Shown here: positions 16,793-26,847 of the stretch, in pieces | How positions within the stretch are numbered: the first letter of the stretch is position 1 | Layout: each line of letters starts with the position of its first letter | Source of the DNA: Chaetoceros tenuissimus | Lineage: Eukaryota; Bacillariophyta; Thalassiosirophyceae; Chaetocerotales; Chaetocerotaceae | Direction: 5' to 3' | DNA: 64,000 nt | NCBI GenBank assembly: GCA_021927905.1 | Contig: BLLK01000045.1 | Span: 1,922,001-1,986,000, forward strand | Position numbers and translations under genes: made by a program | The notes under the pieces: model-generated | The model's database searches: none | The model's input: the letters and a program-made list of their open reading frames with translations, nothing else | What the model was told of the DNA's origin: nothing

Positions 16793-19609
16793 TCAACTAT
16801 CTACAGAAAAGGGGATCCCTGAACTGATTACCTTCAAGAAAGAATAAGTTCTTGTCATTCTTGCAATGATCCGGAGTTGTTGCTGAACCGAAACAGGTCC
16901 ACGTTCTCCAGCCAACTCTGCAAGATCTTCACTAACATTGCGCAACTCAGATCTCGAGAATCTTCTTCTGTCTTGCCAAAGGATTATACGACACTCATGG
17001 ACAAGAAGCATGAGCATACCCAAATCATCAGAACTCAAAATGCTCATGCCTTTAGATGATGTTTCTTCTGTTGGAGCCGCATTTACAATTTCTACACCCA
17101 AGGACGTATTGACTCCTCTTGACATCGGTGGTATTGAAAGGGGAGGATTGTCTCTCATTACTAACAACCTCTCAATATCTAAAATGATGTGACGGAATTG
17201 CGCAAAAGTTTCCTCTTTACTTTTGCCAATCTTCAAGAAAGCGTAGAAGATCTTTCTGAAAAAGTATCTCACACTAGATGCAAGCAAAAATGCAGGGGTC
17301 ATCGCAGCTAGCTTGATGTTTATTTCGTTGGATCCCATAAGTTCATCCATTGCAAATAATGCATTCATCATTTCTTTCTTGATGAACTGCATTTCAATGA
17401 GACTGAGGCGATAAATGTTATTAATCTCGAGAATATTTTTGATTGAATTTTCTTTTTCTGTCTCGATTAACGTCATATCCATTCTAGTCGCTTTAGCGGC
17501 ACGTTCAGACTCGGGCATTTCAGGATGCATTTCGTCGAGCCAAGTCTTTATCATTTTTTGTAGTATTGAAATGACATCAGCGCGAGCCTTTCGATCTGTA
17601 ACATCTTCGCGACCAGTCTTGGTGAAAAGTTCTTTGTAAATACTTTTCAAAGGATCAGAAATATGTTCAGAACAAAATGAAACAAGCTTCTGATAAACTT
17701 CATGCGCCAATTTCGCTCCCAAATTTCCCTTTGACAAATTGTATGCAATGTATCCAACCGCTGGAATTCCAATTGCGGCAATATACCAGCTACGATACAA
17801 TCTATTCGGTGGCTTGAGTTGGTCGAGCCTCCGCCGACGCTGTATTGACAATAAATGTTCCATTGATGTTAGTAAATCATTGACTTCAGCTGCCATCATT
17901 TTAATATCTGTGATCATTATGTCCCCGGTCTTTTTGGAAGGATCAGGCAGAAAAGGCTCTTTGTCTTTGGCAAGGTCAGGACTGAGAAATGGTTCACGAC
18001 CATCATCTTCGATTTCATTTTGTGAAGTTGACGGACTAAGTATTGAAATTTCGCTTCCGGATTCATTTCGTCCTAAGCCAAAGCTATTGCTGTTATGAGA
18101 GCTATTGTATCCTACGTCATATATAGCCCATAGTGGAAGATCGTTTGATGAAGAATCGACGAATTCGCTATCAAAGTTGATTATCATTGAGTCTCCGAGT
18201 CGAGCATTGGCTTCTCCGGGATTTTCAAAACCTTTTTCAAAGTACTCGACTTCCTTTGGCCAGTATTTGAAGTAAGGAAGTGGTGCACCATTACCTGCAC
18301 TATATAATTGATCCCGTACTAATCTAATAGCATCAATACTCCAAGAGGCAAGCGCAGGATCACTAGATACAATACTGCCATTCTTAACATTCTTTACAAA
18401 CAAATGTGATTCCTTGTAATAACTCTTGTTTTTACTTTTTCGCCTCTTCATGTTCTTTCTAACAACAAATTGACTCATATCATCTGTACTAATTGAGTCA
18501 TGTGCGCCAGCCACCGCGTGCCATTGTCCATCACTTAAAATACCCCAATTCTCTACACCTGATTGCCAGCCTGCTCTCCAAAGATGCTGTTGCAACTCTC
18601 CAATGCTACTACACCTTCTTGCCAAGACAGCTTGAAGCTGAGAAACTTTGCTACCTATGATGGCATGGTGGTTATTCTCAATGTTTTTGATCAAGTTTGG
18701 AGCAAATTCAAGATGATAAAGTAAAGGTTTTTCAAGTCTTTCAGTCCAGAACCTCAAAGCAGAATGAAGCTCACAAGATTCATTCAATAGCAAGTCTCGC
18801 ATGGCTCTAATAGTCCCTTCGCCCAGTCGACTGGCAGTGACAGCTCTACTAATATTACGATTCCTTTTGCTTGGTTTTCCATCATCATCTGATTCTGTTG
18901 TTGATAACTGTAACCCAGAATACGAACCAACTCTAGAGAAACGAAATGACTGTTCATTGTTACTAGTTGCAAGTTCCTCATTACTCTCGACACTATCAGA
19001 TCCTCTACTTGACGCAGCCTGAATTACTTTGTCGTCGCTAAATAGAGAAATTTTCTCATTATCGTTTGGATTAGATGCATCAACGTTATTCACAAGCTCT
19101 AGTAAATTTCGAACAGCTTTGACACTTCCCCTAGAATGATTCAATTGATAATTTCGTCCAGTCACAGTGTTGTAAGGATCATTCATGAAAAACTTCCAGT
19201 TTTGCGTATGTGGCTTCTCGGGCCCTTCAGTGTTTATTGTTTCAGTGATGAAAGGTTCGTCCTCATCTATTTTTACATTGGGAGCATCATTTGCAAATGG
19301 ATTCATGGAAGAAACATATTTTGTAGCCTCATCAGATGCATTTGAGACTGTTTCTCTCGCTGTAGAATATGCATCAGAAAAGTATCCTGATAATCTCCCA
19401 AGATATGAGTTATCTTCATCTTCTTGTATTGGTGATAGATTGTTATTGGTGACTTTTTTATCAACATTGGAATAGTTTATTGTAGAGTTGATACTAGTTG
19501 TACTTGGTGGTTGTTGTCTTGTCGGTGACACGGACTGGCTTGCTGCCTCTATTCCCTGGCTTGTCACTTTCTTCAAGATAGTTGCAACCATCAAGCGCAA
19601 GTAGAGCAA
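16793..19609 (-). CDS. NCA2: Nuclear control of ATPase protein 2 (NCA2) family
   Basis: This 938-residue single-exon gene may start at 19609 or at MVATILKK (19591). In yeast, Nca2 is a mitochondrial membrane protein needed for proper expression of the ATP synthase subunits 6 and 8. The N-terminal third is Ser/Asn-rich and poorly ordered. The NCA2 domain occupies about 590-930. It contains RLYRSWYIAAIGIPAVGYIAY (first membrane segment), VTDRKARADVISILQKMI, LASSVRYFFRKIFYAFLK (second membrane-proximal segment) and DDLGMLMLLVHECRIILWQ, ending RMTRTYSFLKV. The protein is longer than the yeast one (about 616 residues), through the N-terminal extension. Plant DGS1 is the closest functional relative by family. 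Confidence 0.92.
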   Translation of the reverse strand: MLYLRLMVATILKKVTSQGIEAASQSVSPTRQQPPSTTSINSTINYSNVDKKVTNNNLSPIQEDEDNSYLGRLSGYFSDAYSTARETVSNASDEATKYVSSMNPFANDAPNVKIDEDEPFITETINTEGPEKPHTQNWKFFMNDPYNTVTGRNYQLNHSRGSVKAVRNLLELVNNVDASNPNDNEKISLFSDDKVIQAASSRGSDSVESNEELATSNNEQSFRFSRVGSYSGLQLSTTESDDDGKPSKRNRNISRAVTASRLGEGTIRAMRDLLLNESCELHSALRFWTERLEKPLLYHLEFAPNLIKNIENNHHAIIGSKVSQLQAVLARRCSSIGELQQHLWRAGWQSGVENWGILSDGQWHAVAGAHDSISTDDMSQFVVRKNMKRRKSKNKSYYKESHLFVKNVKNGSIVSSDPALASWSIDAIRLVRDQLYSAGNGAPLPYFKYWPKEVEYFEKGFENPGEANARLGDSMIINFDSEFVDSSSNDLPLWAIYDVGYNSSHNSNSFGLGRNESGSEISILSPSTSQNEIEDDGREPFLSPDLAKDKEPFLPDPSKKTGDIMITDIKMMAAEVNDLLTSMEHLLSIQRRRRLDQLKPPNRLYRSWYIAAIGIPAVGYIAYNLSKGNLGAKLAHEVYQKLVSFCSEHISDPLKSIYKELFTKTGREDVTDRKARADVISILQKMIKTWLDEMHPEMPESERAAKATRMDMTLIETEKENSIKNILEINNIYRLSLIEMQFIKKEMMNALFAMDELMGSNEINIKLAAMTPAFLLASSVRYFFRKIFYAFLKIGKSKEETFAQFRHIILDIERLLVMRDNPPLSIPPMSRGVNTSLGVEIVNAAPTEETSSKGMSILSSDDLGMLMLLVHECRIILWQDRRRFSRSELRNVSEDLAELAGERGPVSVQQQLRIIARMTRTYSFLKVISSGIPFSVDS

Positions 19610-20541
19610 TAGAAATTGAGGATGGACTCGTGATGGTGGTCTACAATGGAAAGAGATACCTTAGGTAGTTATTGAAAGAGTAGAGTATTGAAAAAAAAGG
19701 CGTAAAAATTCAAATGGAAAATTCAAATGATGTCAATGAATGAATGTGGGATGTGGGAGAGAAATAGAGTGTCTGGTCTGATCCTCTACAATACCTGTAC
19801 GTATGAACGGTAGTATCAAACTTGGAATGTTGGTATCCAATGAAAGTAGGGAGTCCAGTTACATTGTCTGTACGTACATACATATTTATCGCACTTATCT
19901 ACGAGTACGTAAATTAATATCGCTGTATGCATTCTTTCAGTTTTCGTACTTCAACTCCTGATTTACCTCGTGCTTGTAAAGTTTCCAGTAAATTCGGTCG
20001 TAAAAAATCACATCTCGAATTGTGAAGAAGGGAAGTGAAAGTGCAAAGCAACTCTTCTTGCGAATAATATATTTTTAAAAAATTGAATTCACCGAAATTT
20101 GAAGGGGCTTAGGGAAGCTGGGAAGCTGATACCCTGACTATGTAATTTGATGCAGAACCGAGATGCAGAGAAGATGAATTGTGATGTTTCGATCCTCATC
20201 ATCATGGGAAATCTTTTAAGGGGCGTCAAACGTACTTATTTTACGTACGTACTTGAATAAATATTCTGTAAACATTCTGATGTATTACACGTACGCTAAC
20301 TTGTGATATTCCTTACGTCAGAGGTGAGCTTCCCTATCCATCCAGACATTTAAGGGAATGACCTGTGCTTTCACATGTCCTAACTGGAAGTTTTCATGCA
20401 GTTTCAATTTTTAGAAAAGGTTCTCGAAGAAGCAAAGAAGCAAGTAAGACGCTTCTCCATCTCGTCAATTGGTTGGTTGGTTGATTCCACATTCTCTTGG
20501 ATTGGATTATTCCAATTGTTCACCCCATAAATTGCAACAGG
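19610..20541. other. Intergenic region between divergent genes, rich in TACGTA motifs
   Basis: This region of about 930 bp between NCA2 and a diatom-type gene carries many TACGTAC and GTACGTA palindromes (for example near 19870, 19910, 20240 and 20290). No ORF of interest or RNA gene was seen. Confidence 0.55.
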
Positions 20542-21415
20542 ATGAATACAAAGCAAGCACCTAGAAGTAGTATTCTTAGAAAATCCAGTGGAGAACTGTC
20601 GGCTTCTAGAAGTTCTTTTGCCTCCACTTCAACCCATACTTCTTCAGTAAGCTTTGATCACGTGACTGTGCGTGAGTATGAGGTGACTATCGGGGATAAT
20701 CCTAGCTGCTCGAGCGGTGCCCCCATCAGGTAAGCTTTGATATCTATTGTGGACTACATCTTCCATCGGAATGTATATATTCGTGTTCTGTGATTTGAAA
20801 ATGTTTTTATAAAAAATGGTTCGTTTTCTCATGAAATTGCATTTTCACTACAGCATCGACTGGGATTACTGCCAAGAGCAGAATGTATCTATTGATTCCT
20901 ATGAAGCAAACAGACCACCGAGAAGACAGCAATACCAACTCAGGATGCCAAAGGAAATCAGAGAAGACATACTTCTCCAATGGAATTTCTCTTTATCAAG
21001 TATACTATTGGCTTCCCGGGCTGTAGATGAAGCAAGGAGTCAACGAGCAAAATCGTTCACTTCGTTTTCAAGGCGAAGCAGAGTCTTTTCTGGTATTTCA
21101 AACGTCTTTTCGTTTCCAAGCAAGGCTTCGAATTGTGAATTTAAAAACAGACGACAAAAAGTTGATGAAACTAGGCGAAGTATGCTGGATGATATCAAAG
21201 CTTCACGGAAGCAAATCTCGCAAAAGATACCTGCTCCAGAAGAAGCACAAGTAACCGTAGTACCAAGAGAACAGGAGAAGAGCCCTTTACATGCTAGTTG
21301 TGTCACTGCAAACACTTTCAATTTGAATACATCTTGCCACTCCGAAAGTAGCAGTGGAAGCAGTAATCAAGATCCCTTGTCGATGACAAGGCACAAACCA
21401 AGCCTTATCTTGTAA
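20542..21415 (+). CDS. Diatom-type small protein with VREYEVTIGDNPSCSSGAPI motif
   Basis: There are two exons, 20542-20729 and 20854-21415 (124-bp GTAAGC...CTACAG intron that splits a Ser codon); the product is 249 residues. Residues 35-66 read SVSFDHVTVREYEVTIGDNP then SCSSGAPIRSIDWDY, with the intron exactly inside the block. I recognise this block from many uncharacterised diatom proteins, where it precedes a longer basic helical region, as here (75-130, with NRPPRRQQYQLRMPKEIRED). The C-terminal part is Ser-rich and disordered. There is no signal peptide. Function is unknown. Splicing is supported because the block continues in frame only after the intron is removed. Confidence 0.85.
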
Positions 21416-21559
21416 TTTGAACCTACGAGTGTACCATCAAGCAGCTGTCATCTTAGCAATTACAGATGCATAGCCGAATGTCTTAATTAAAAAAAAAATT
21501 GTCTTAATAATTATAACCAATTTTGAGCTATAATATTGATTGCTGATTGTAGTTGGTAC

Positions 21560-22585
21560 TTATATTAAAAAGATTTTGGGATCTGATTGGCAATTTTGTT
21601 CATTGGCCTTATGCTTTTTCTTCAAAGCGTCGCTGCTGATGGCTTTTTGTAACAGTTTTCTCATACGAATATCATGCCTCTTGAGTTCATTATTTGACTT
21701 TGCCTTCCTTGGCTTTTTGAATTCTTCTAATGTCTGTTCGATGATACTTATTGGCTTCTCCACTGTTTGATCAAAGGATCGCTTCATTGGTAATCCTGTC
21801 GTCGGATTCGGAGGAAACATAAAATTTTGAGTTTGTTTATTTGAATCAATATGAGTAGCAGTTTCATTTGTCCTAGCTCCAAAAGACGGTATGAATACCT
21901 TGCTTTGTGTTTGACTGCTTGCGCTTTGTGTTGGATTATCAAATACAGAAAGCGTTGTATGAGTAGACTGTGATGAACTGCTTGGCTTTTCTTCTTTTTC
22001 TACTCCTGGAGTCTTTGTACAATCTTCTTGAACTTTACCCTGATCATATTCGCGAACAAGGTCTGAAGTAGAAGATTGAGGTTGTCCCGGCCGCTGTTCT
22101 GAGCTTGAAACTGTTCTAGATGGCTCCTTTTCTAAGCATTTTTTCTCTTTAAATTTATCCCCTGTTCCAACTTTGTTTGTTGTATTTGTATGCTGCACTT
22201 GCTCTTGTGACGATACTTTCCTTGATGTTACTTCAGTTTCTTGAAGAAGATTTTTACTCTTTCTTCCTTCTTCGGCCGTATATGTGGTCTTTCTCACGTG
22301 GCCTTCGTTCGTTCCCAAATGATCTGAAGATGAATTTGTGCCTCCCTGTGGATGGACAATAAATTTTTTCCTTGAAGGCGAATCTAAGTCATTTGTAGAA
22401 GGAGTAGCAGTACTTCTAATGGAATCAATTTGCCCCTTTTCTTCCTCAGATGTACTCAAAGTACTCTTTGTTGAAATTGGTGTTTGATCAGTAGGTCGAA
22501 GAGGGTTACGAGTAGAACCATTGGTACTACTTTGGACTGCTGCTTTTTCTTGTGTGCTTGATTTGCTGATAAGGTCCATGATCAA
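21560..22585 (-). CDS. Unknown Ser/Thr/Gln-rich disordered protein
   Basis: This 341-residue frame may start at 22585 or at MDLISKSS (22579). Residues 1-240 are low-complexity Ser/Thr/Gln/Lys with no fold. A more conserved-looking segment runs from about 245 to 330 and includes VFIPSFGARTNETATH, PPNPTTGLPMKRSFDQTVEK and a basic helical end (KKPRKAKSNNELKRHDIRMR). This could be a short nuclear interaction motif plus nuclear localisation signal; that is inference. It converges on the preceding gene with 144 bp between. Composition supports a real gene less strongly than neighbours with domains. Confidence 0.6.
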   Translation of the reverse strand: MIMDLISKSSTQEKAAVQSSTNGSTRNPLRPTDQTPISTKSTLSTSEEEKGQIDSIRSTATPSTNDLDSPSRKKFIVHPQGGTNSSSDHLGTNEGHVRKTTYTAEEGRKSKNLLQETEVTSRKVSSQEQVQHTNTTNKVGTGDKFKEKKCLEKEPSRTVSSSEQRPGQPQSSTSDLVREYDQGKVQEDCTKTPGVEKEEKPSSSSQSTHTTLSVFDNPTQSASSQTQSKVFIPSFGARTNETATHIDSNKQTQNFMFPPNPTTGLPMKRSFDQTVEKPISIIEQTLEEFKKPRKAKSNNELKRHDIRMRKLLQKAISSDALKKKHKANEQNCQSDPKIFLI

Positions 22586-23414
22586 AAATTTTCAAGAGCA
22601 ATGCGTTTACTCAAATCATGGCAATACCTGTTTCATGAAAGAATATCAGTAGCACGATACTTGTTCGGCACAATATACAATTATCTCTAATGGTACACAT
22701 ACACATTCTCCGTACATAAGATGGAAGTGCTCATTGTTGGTTGTTGGTTGTTGTTGGTCAGCGTTCCGCGTTGAGATGAACCGGACCAACCAAATGAGCA
22801 GTGGAGACACTCTAACTTCATCATCCCTTTTGATCGCAAAAGTAGTATGTACGTACATAATACGGTATTAGTAATTATTTATGATGATAGATGAGTATTG
22901 GTACATTACAGCTGTAAAAGATTATGTTCCTCTTGATTTTCTATCATGGCAGGACGCAAGAATAATGAGTACTTGGTTGATTGCTTCTAAATTTCTCACG
23001 ACGTCATTTTTTCCAAGGGGATGCATACCATTGTTATTCACACCTTCGTTTCCTGTTTGTGATGTCATTGGTTGGTGGATGGTCGTGGCAAAGACTTAAC
23101 CCTAAAACAAGCTTCCTTTCTTTTTTGGTTTCTTATGTCTTTAGCAAATATCTTTTTTTCAAAAAAGGAATGAAGGTTTAGCTCTTCATATTCACTTCTT
23201 CCTTTTTCACGTAGAGGGTGCACTACTCGTAGTCTACAGCAGTCAAAGAAATGAAAACAGACTGAGGAGAATGATGGCAAATAAGCTAAAGTGCATACTG
23301 TAAATAAATTTTAGTTCCAAAGAATAAATTTTAGTTCCAAAGAGCCACAACTTTAAATTATTTTCTTCTTGAGCTTTACGGTATCTTAGTAGTTCCTAAG
23401 TAAAATGGCATTGT
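22586..23414. other. Intergenic region
   Basis: This 829-bp region is without a convincing gene. It contains a perfect 20-bp tandem duplication (23303-23342). The small ORFs at 22881-23280 overlap each other on both strands and show no domain. Confidence 0.55.
23303..23342 (+). repeat. Perfect 2 x 20-bp tandem repeat
   Basis: AATAAATTTTAGTTCCAAAG occurs twice head to tail, just downstream of the HVA22-like gene stop. Confidence 0.85.
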
Positions 23415-24532
23415 TTAGTCTGTCTTCACTTCTTTTGTGACACTGAACAATGCAGCTGCTTTTTCAAATGCCTGGGCTCTATTGTTCTCTGGAATCTTTT
23501 TCAACATGGCTGATTTAACTATGATTATGTCACGAAGAAACATTGCTTCATATTGTCCAGAGAGTGGCACCAATACATTCCTGAATATAGATTCCGCTCC
23601 TTGAAACTACGAGTGTAGCAAGATTGATTACAATTTTGATGTCTAAGAGTTAGAACAGCATTTCTATATAATTCAAAAGGGCAATTTTGCACTCACCATT
23701 GGCAAAAACAAGTAAATTGTCATGCAAAGACAGATACTGTAGAAGCCTCTAATTGTACCAATAAAGTTTTCAAGATAGTCCATTGCGATGAAGAGAATGG
23801 AAAAGCAACTCCAGTAACATAACCAAAATGTTGGATCTCTTTTGTCATCACTTGCGTCGCCTCTTTAACACAGACTACTGCAGTAGCGCATATTGGATAT
23901 ACTGTACCTGTAGCTATGACAATAAATCTTTTCGCTTCTTCATCTAAGTTCATAAAAGTAAACCAAGCAAACCATAAATATGAAGAATTGATGATCATCA
24001 AGAGATATGCAATCTTTCCATCCATTCTTTGCTTCATAGACTTTGCAACATCACCTAGACAAGGCTTTGTAATTTTATCAAACATTAGAGTTGATCCATC
24101 GGTCCATGGAAGGAGAAACCATAAAAGAGTGAAGAATTCTATTTGATACCAATTTTCAGCAATCGATGGAAAGTTTTCCGCGACGACATCCATCCATTCT
24201 GTTAGATATGTAAAGGTACCACTTGCAAGCCAGAACTGAAGCCAAGCCAAATCATCATCTAGATTATTTGACAGTGCAGAACGGATGCTTTGAGTGATTG
24301 GAATTACAGTGCCTACCACAAGCACACTATAAGGGTTGAAAATAACATCATGCACAAACTCAGGTACAAAGAGCAAGATAACCAGAGCTGCAATGAAGAA
24401 AACAGCGTGATATTCTGCACGTCTTCCTTTTGTCCTCTTTGCTTTGTGAAGGATTAGGAATAGAACTGCCGTTGCAGATATCGCGATAAGGGTAGGTATC
24501 CACTGGATCTCAAAGGAAAATTCTTCGTCCAT
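23415..24532 (-). CDS. Double TB2/DP1/HVA22 (REEP-like) membrane protein, frameshifted
   Basis: The start chosen is MDEEFSFEIQW at 24532; a longer frame begins at 24628. Two hydrophobic segments (about 12-30 and 45-65) precede a first HVA22 domain, with DDDLAWLQFWLASGTFTYLT and WYQIEFFTLLWFLLPWTDGS. A second copy starts at FIVIATGTVYPIC, then the frame breaks near 23860. The copy continues one frame over as DPTFWLCYWSCFSILF and YLENFIGTIRGFYSICLCMT. A 90-bp intron (23607-23696, GTGAGT...CTCGTAG) joins a last exon to the stop at 23415. The break fits one missing G in a short G run on the coding strand; no intron explains it. The family shapes tubular ER membrane. Either an assembly error or a recent inactivating change is possible. 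Confidence 0.8.
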
Positions 24533-24854
24533 GTTTGCTTCTGAGGAATGTTTTTGGAATGGAAGGAATAGAAATAGATAATAAGCAGGAAGGCACCCTT
24601 CCTCTTCGCTCTGTTGTTGATGTTTCACAAAGATCCAATTTCTTTTAGCGTTCGGCTAATCCGAACCCCTTCATCCAAATACCAACCAAACGAGGTTTTC
24701 AGTTGTCATTGGTAAGGTATGCTGGCACGTTTATTTTATCATGCATTTCAAGCATTTTTTTAGTAAATAATCTCTCAGTGTATTGAGCAAATAAAATAAG
24801 GAATTGTGAGCATCTCATTTTCTACACAAAACAGAATAAAAACCACTAGTGCAA

Positions 24855-26537
24855 CTAGCCCCATAGGCCCGTCCAATGAGTTTCCTGTGTATATACACTG
24901 TCAAAGTCTTTGTTCAATAGATCTGCAAAGCTGTATGTGCCATGACCTAAGCTAACATTGATATCACGCCCATCATCCCGATCACCTTCCTTCTTTTGTT
25001 TCCAGACAAGATATTCCTCCAAAACTTTCATAAGATGTCTGACTTTTTCTTTGCAAATATCTACTGTTGTTTGTAGGTTTTCCAAAGTCTTGATTTGATT
25101 TGACTCGACTTCTTCGTCCCAAACTCTTGTTGCTAAGGTATCTAGATGGTATCGCTTCTGTAGTTTTTCTTCGATATCGCAATACAAAAGACTTGAGAAC
25201 CCTAACTTTGACCAAATGCTCCTTTCTATCATACATAGGCATTGAAAATATTGCTCTTGTTTTAAAAGTTCAAATATTTCCAAAGAGAATATTCTTTGTT
25301 CACGCCATGATTCAAGCGAAGAAATATGCTCCATGCACTTTTGCTTTAGCAATCCCTCGACGCCATCATCCGACAAGAAATGAAAGGACAAAAAATCACT
25401 TTCAAAAATGTACCCAAAGTTTTCGTTAATCTGATTTGCAATATCTTTGAGGATCTTCTTCTTTAGTTTGCTTGGCGAAATGACATATGGCTTCAAAGAG
25501 TCATTCACAAAACCAATGTGAAAATCTACAATAGGATATTTACCGGGCCGATTCATCCTCCATGAAGGTAATATTTTGTGCGAAGTTGCAAATTCGCTCC
25601 ATCTGTCGTCAAGTAGAGCTTGCAAGTCAAGAACCATCTTTTGAATCTTGGCAAGTTTATTATCAATGGTTTTCTGCTTTTTTGCTTTCTTCTCTTCTTG
25701 GCGGAGTTGTGCCTCCCTTTTTGCTCGAGCCTCGGTTTCTTCGTACACCGATACAAATTCATTGTATGCTTCTTTTTGAGGTGCATCTAGTTCTTCGGTA
25801 ATGTAAGTGTCGATGTCTCTATCTGATTCATTGGCCATACGATCAATATCATTATAACAGACAAGAGGGCCAATCCATTCTTCTGTTTCATCGTCTCCTG
25901 TATTTGGTAGTGCTGCACGTTTCCTATTCCATACATATGTATCTTTGGTATAGCCATTGCAAGCAACACGTGAATGAGAAAATATTGCCTCGTACTTTTT
26001 ATTCTTTCTATACTTGGCCAAATTGGTTCGATGACTTCTGGTCAAAGGTTGTTGCTGCTGCGGCAAGGCATGTAAGGTATGATTCGATGCAAATACTGAG
26101 CTTTCTTCCCCAGTAAGGCAAATCCAGCATGCAAAAACACCAGTCTTTGGCCTGACATGATTAACTTTGTTATGAAAACAAACTTCACATCGTTTACCAT
26201 TTATGAGACGAAGGAGACGCATGGGACTAGGGATATGAATAGAGCAGTCCTTCATGAGCTTATAGAGCTCCTTGATTGTTGTGGCTCCATGACCTCCATG
26301 AATCATGGCACTTGTAACAATTATGGCTGTTGTGAAGTACTCTCTTAGTGCTTTACTTGTTTCACTCATACGAAGTAAATCTCTTGGGTGTAAGTAGTGT
26401 AGAACCTGAGCCAGTGCATCTTCGCACAAAACTTGCTTTTGGAAGTGTTTTACTACCTCTTGCTTATTCTCTGCAGATGATTCGTCATGGGAAAGCTTAG
26501 CTCTCTTTGCACTGCTGCTTGTTTTCGAGTCATTCAT
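24855..26537 (-). CDS. F-box protein with CxxC cluster
   Basis: This is a single exon of 560 residues. An F-box lies at about 33-75 (EDALAQVLHYLHPRDLLRMS). A four-cysteine cluster follows at about 110-138, in the order CEVC ... CWIC, likely a small zinc-binding site. Residues 255-310 are a Lys/Glu/Gln-rich helical stretch (ETEARAKREAQLRQEEKKAK), a probable coiled coil. The rest has no recognised domain. The F-box suggests a substrate adaptor of an SCF ubiquitin ligase; the substrate is unknown. It resembles other diatom F-box proteins where the cysteine cluster directly follows the F-box, but that is from memory. It is divergent from the D-glutamate cyclase-like gene. Confidence 0.82.
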   Translation of the reverse strand: MNDSKTSSSAKRAKLSHDESSAENKQEVVKHFQKQVLCEDALAQVLHYLHPRDLLRMSETSKALREYFTTAIIVTSAMIHGGHGATTIKELYKLMKDCSIHIPSPMRLLRLINGKRCEVCFHNKVNHVRPKTGVFACWICLTGEESSVFASNHTLHALPQQQQPLTRSHRTNLAKYRKNKKYEAIFSHSRVACNGYTKDTYVWNRKRAALPNTGDDETEEWIGPLVCYNDIDRMANESDRDIDTYITEELDAPQKEAYNEFVSVYEETEARAKREAQLRQEEKKAKKQKTIDNKLAKIQKMVLDLQALLDDRWSEFATSHKILPSWRMNRPGKYPIVDFHIGFVNDSLKPYVISPSKLKKKILKDIANQINENFGYIFESDFLSFHFLSDDGVEGLLKQKCMEHISSLESWREQRIFSLEIFELLKQEQYFQCLCMIERSIWSKLGFSSLLYCDIEEKLQKRYHLDTLATRVWDEEVESNQIKTLENLQTTVDICKEKVRHLMKVLEEYLVWKQKKEGDRDDGRDINVSLGHGTYSFADLLNKDFDSVYTQETHWTGLWG

Positions 26538-26847
26538 TGGTAAGATTAGGGTTATTATTCAAACTGATTGATGCTTTGCGAAATAATAATAGAGCAATCG
26601 AGCGTGATTTTGTTGACAAGAAGTAACCTGTCTTCTTTTGGTGTTCTTTCCAAAATGAGGGGAGACCCAGCTTTTGATGTTTAAGTCGTATATCTTTTCA
26701 TACCATTGAAAGTACGAACGTACCACGGTGGATATCTTTCCTGAAGAGGAATGAAGTCTTCAATGAAAACAATACAACACTATCTACTCCAACACATCAA
26801 AAGATGCAGTGCATACCGAGTACAGTCTATTCACAAACAAATATTAC

